From NCBI RefSeq assembly GCF_034931025.1, contig NZ_JAYGIL010000033.1:1-64000 (forward strand): DNA of 64,000 nt. The letters are read 5' to 3'. Under the pieces are notes generated by a model. That model worked only from the letters and a program-made list of their open reading frames with translations. It had not been told where the DNA came from and did no database searches. The translations under genes and the position numbers were made by a program. Shown piece by piece: positions 63,818 to 64,000 of this stretch; the stretch's first letter is position 1; every line of letters begins with the position of its first letter. Origin of the DNA: Arcicella gelida. GTDB lineage: Bacteria > Bacteroidota > Bacteroidia > Cytophagales > Spirosomataceae.

Positions 63818-64000
63818 ATGTATATAGCCTTACTGATTTGTCTGGGTTTAGTATTGACCAATGTTGTAGTTGGTGTATATGCAGAACGGAAAGTATCAGC
63901 TTTCATGCAAGACCGTTTGGGTCCGATGGAAGTTGGGAAATATGGTTTGCTACAAGTTCTTGCCGATTTAATAAAATTACTTCAAAAGGAAGATATTGTG
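63818..64000 (+). CDS. nuoH: NADH-quinone oxidoreductase subunit H, partial (runs off the window)
   Basis: The first 61 codons of NuoH, the complex I membrane subunit next to the quinone site. After an N-terminal helix comes YAERKVSAFMQDRLGPMEVGKYGLLQVLADLIKLLQKEDI, the strongly conserved start of this subunit. The gene continues past base 64000 and is probably the first in-window member of a nuo cluster. Confidence 0.93.
   Translation, partial: MYIALLICLGLVLTNVVVGVYAERKVSAFMQDRLGPMEVGKYGLLQVLADLIKLLQKEDIV

Noticed and set aside
1..64000. tRNA, rRNA or known riboswitch genes
   Set aside because: No cloverleaf, rRNA-like or conserved riboswitch sequence was recognised by eye; a covariance-model scan would be decisive.

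Overview
The window looks like a low-GC chromosome segment from a member of the Bacteroidota, most likely the order Cytophagales. The evidence is two SusC/SusD outer-membrane transporter pairs, many Bacteroidota-type lipoproteins, carboxypeptidase-like regulatory domains, LytTR and NarL two-component pairs, and several exact copies of the Bacteroidota promoter element TAnnTTTG. Genus cannot be settled from sequence alone. No rRNA, tRNA, CRISPR array or complete prophage was seen.

Layout. 0-1.4 kb: a gene remnant and a REP-associated tyrosine transposase (RAYT) beside palindromic REP-like tandem repeats. 1.4-17 kb: one long minus-strand operon, read FAS1, SusC, SusD, FAS1, FAS1, SusC, SusD, ending at a clear terminator. 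It has no glycoside hydrolase; its distinctive parts are three fasciclin lipoproteins, two of which carry an extra C-terminal beta-rich module. 17-20.5 kb: a long regulatory gap with a strong palindrome, then a divergent LytS/LytTR-type pair. 20.5-25 kb: a DUF5009 acetyltransferase-like protein with a GH20 hexosaminidase-like protein, an NTF2-like lipoprotein, and an AbiC-like abortive-infection protein. 25.1-25.4 kb: a 42-bp palindromic repeat array with a relative in opposite orientation at 60.5 kb. 25.9-33.7 kb: lipoprotein, LolA-like protein, Tet-type MFS exporter and a very large multi-PAS histidine kinase. 34-39.3 kb: a PAS protein with an H-box but no ATPase domain, overlapping a receiver gene; then DUF4202 and TauE/SafE. 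39.4-53.6 kb: mostly core genes (MsbA-like ABC exporter, acyl-ACP thioesterase, cdsA, DUF2007, CPBP protease, dusB, Rpn/PDDEXK protein, EamA transporter, biotinyl carrier, pyrH, frr), with a membrane protein/NarL kinase/regulator module. 53.7-58.3 kb: an accessory block of unrecognised genes, including a putative PD-(D/E)xK nuclease between integron attC-like ends, and a 42-bp minisatellite. 58.3-64 kb: patatin phospholipase, polyprenyl synthase, NAD(P)-binding protein, secreted hypothetical, trans-sulfuration enzyme, and the 5' end of nuoH.

The most unusual items are the double SusCD/FAS1 operon with its upstream palindrome, the attC-bounded nuclease cassette without an integrase in view, and the paired inverted 42-bp palindromic arrays that also read as 14-residue heptad repeats.
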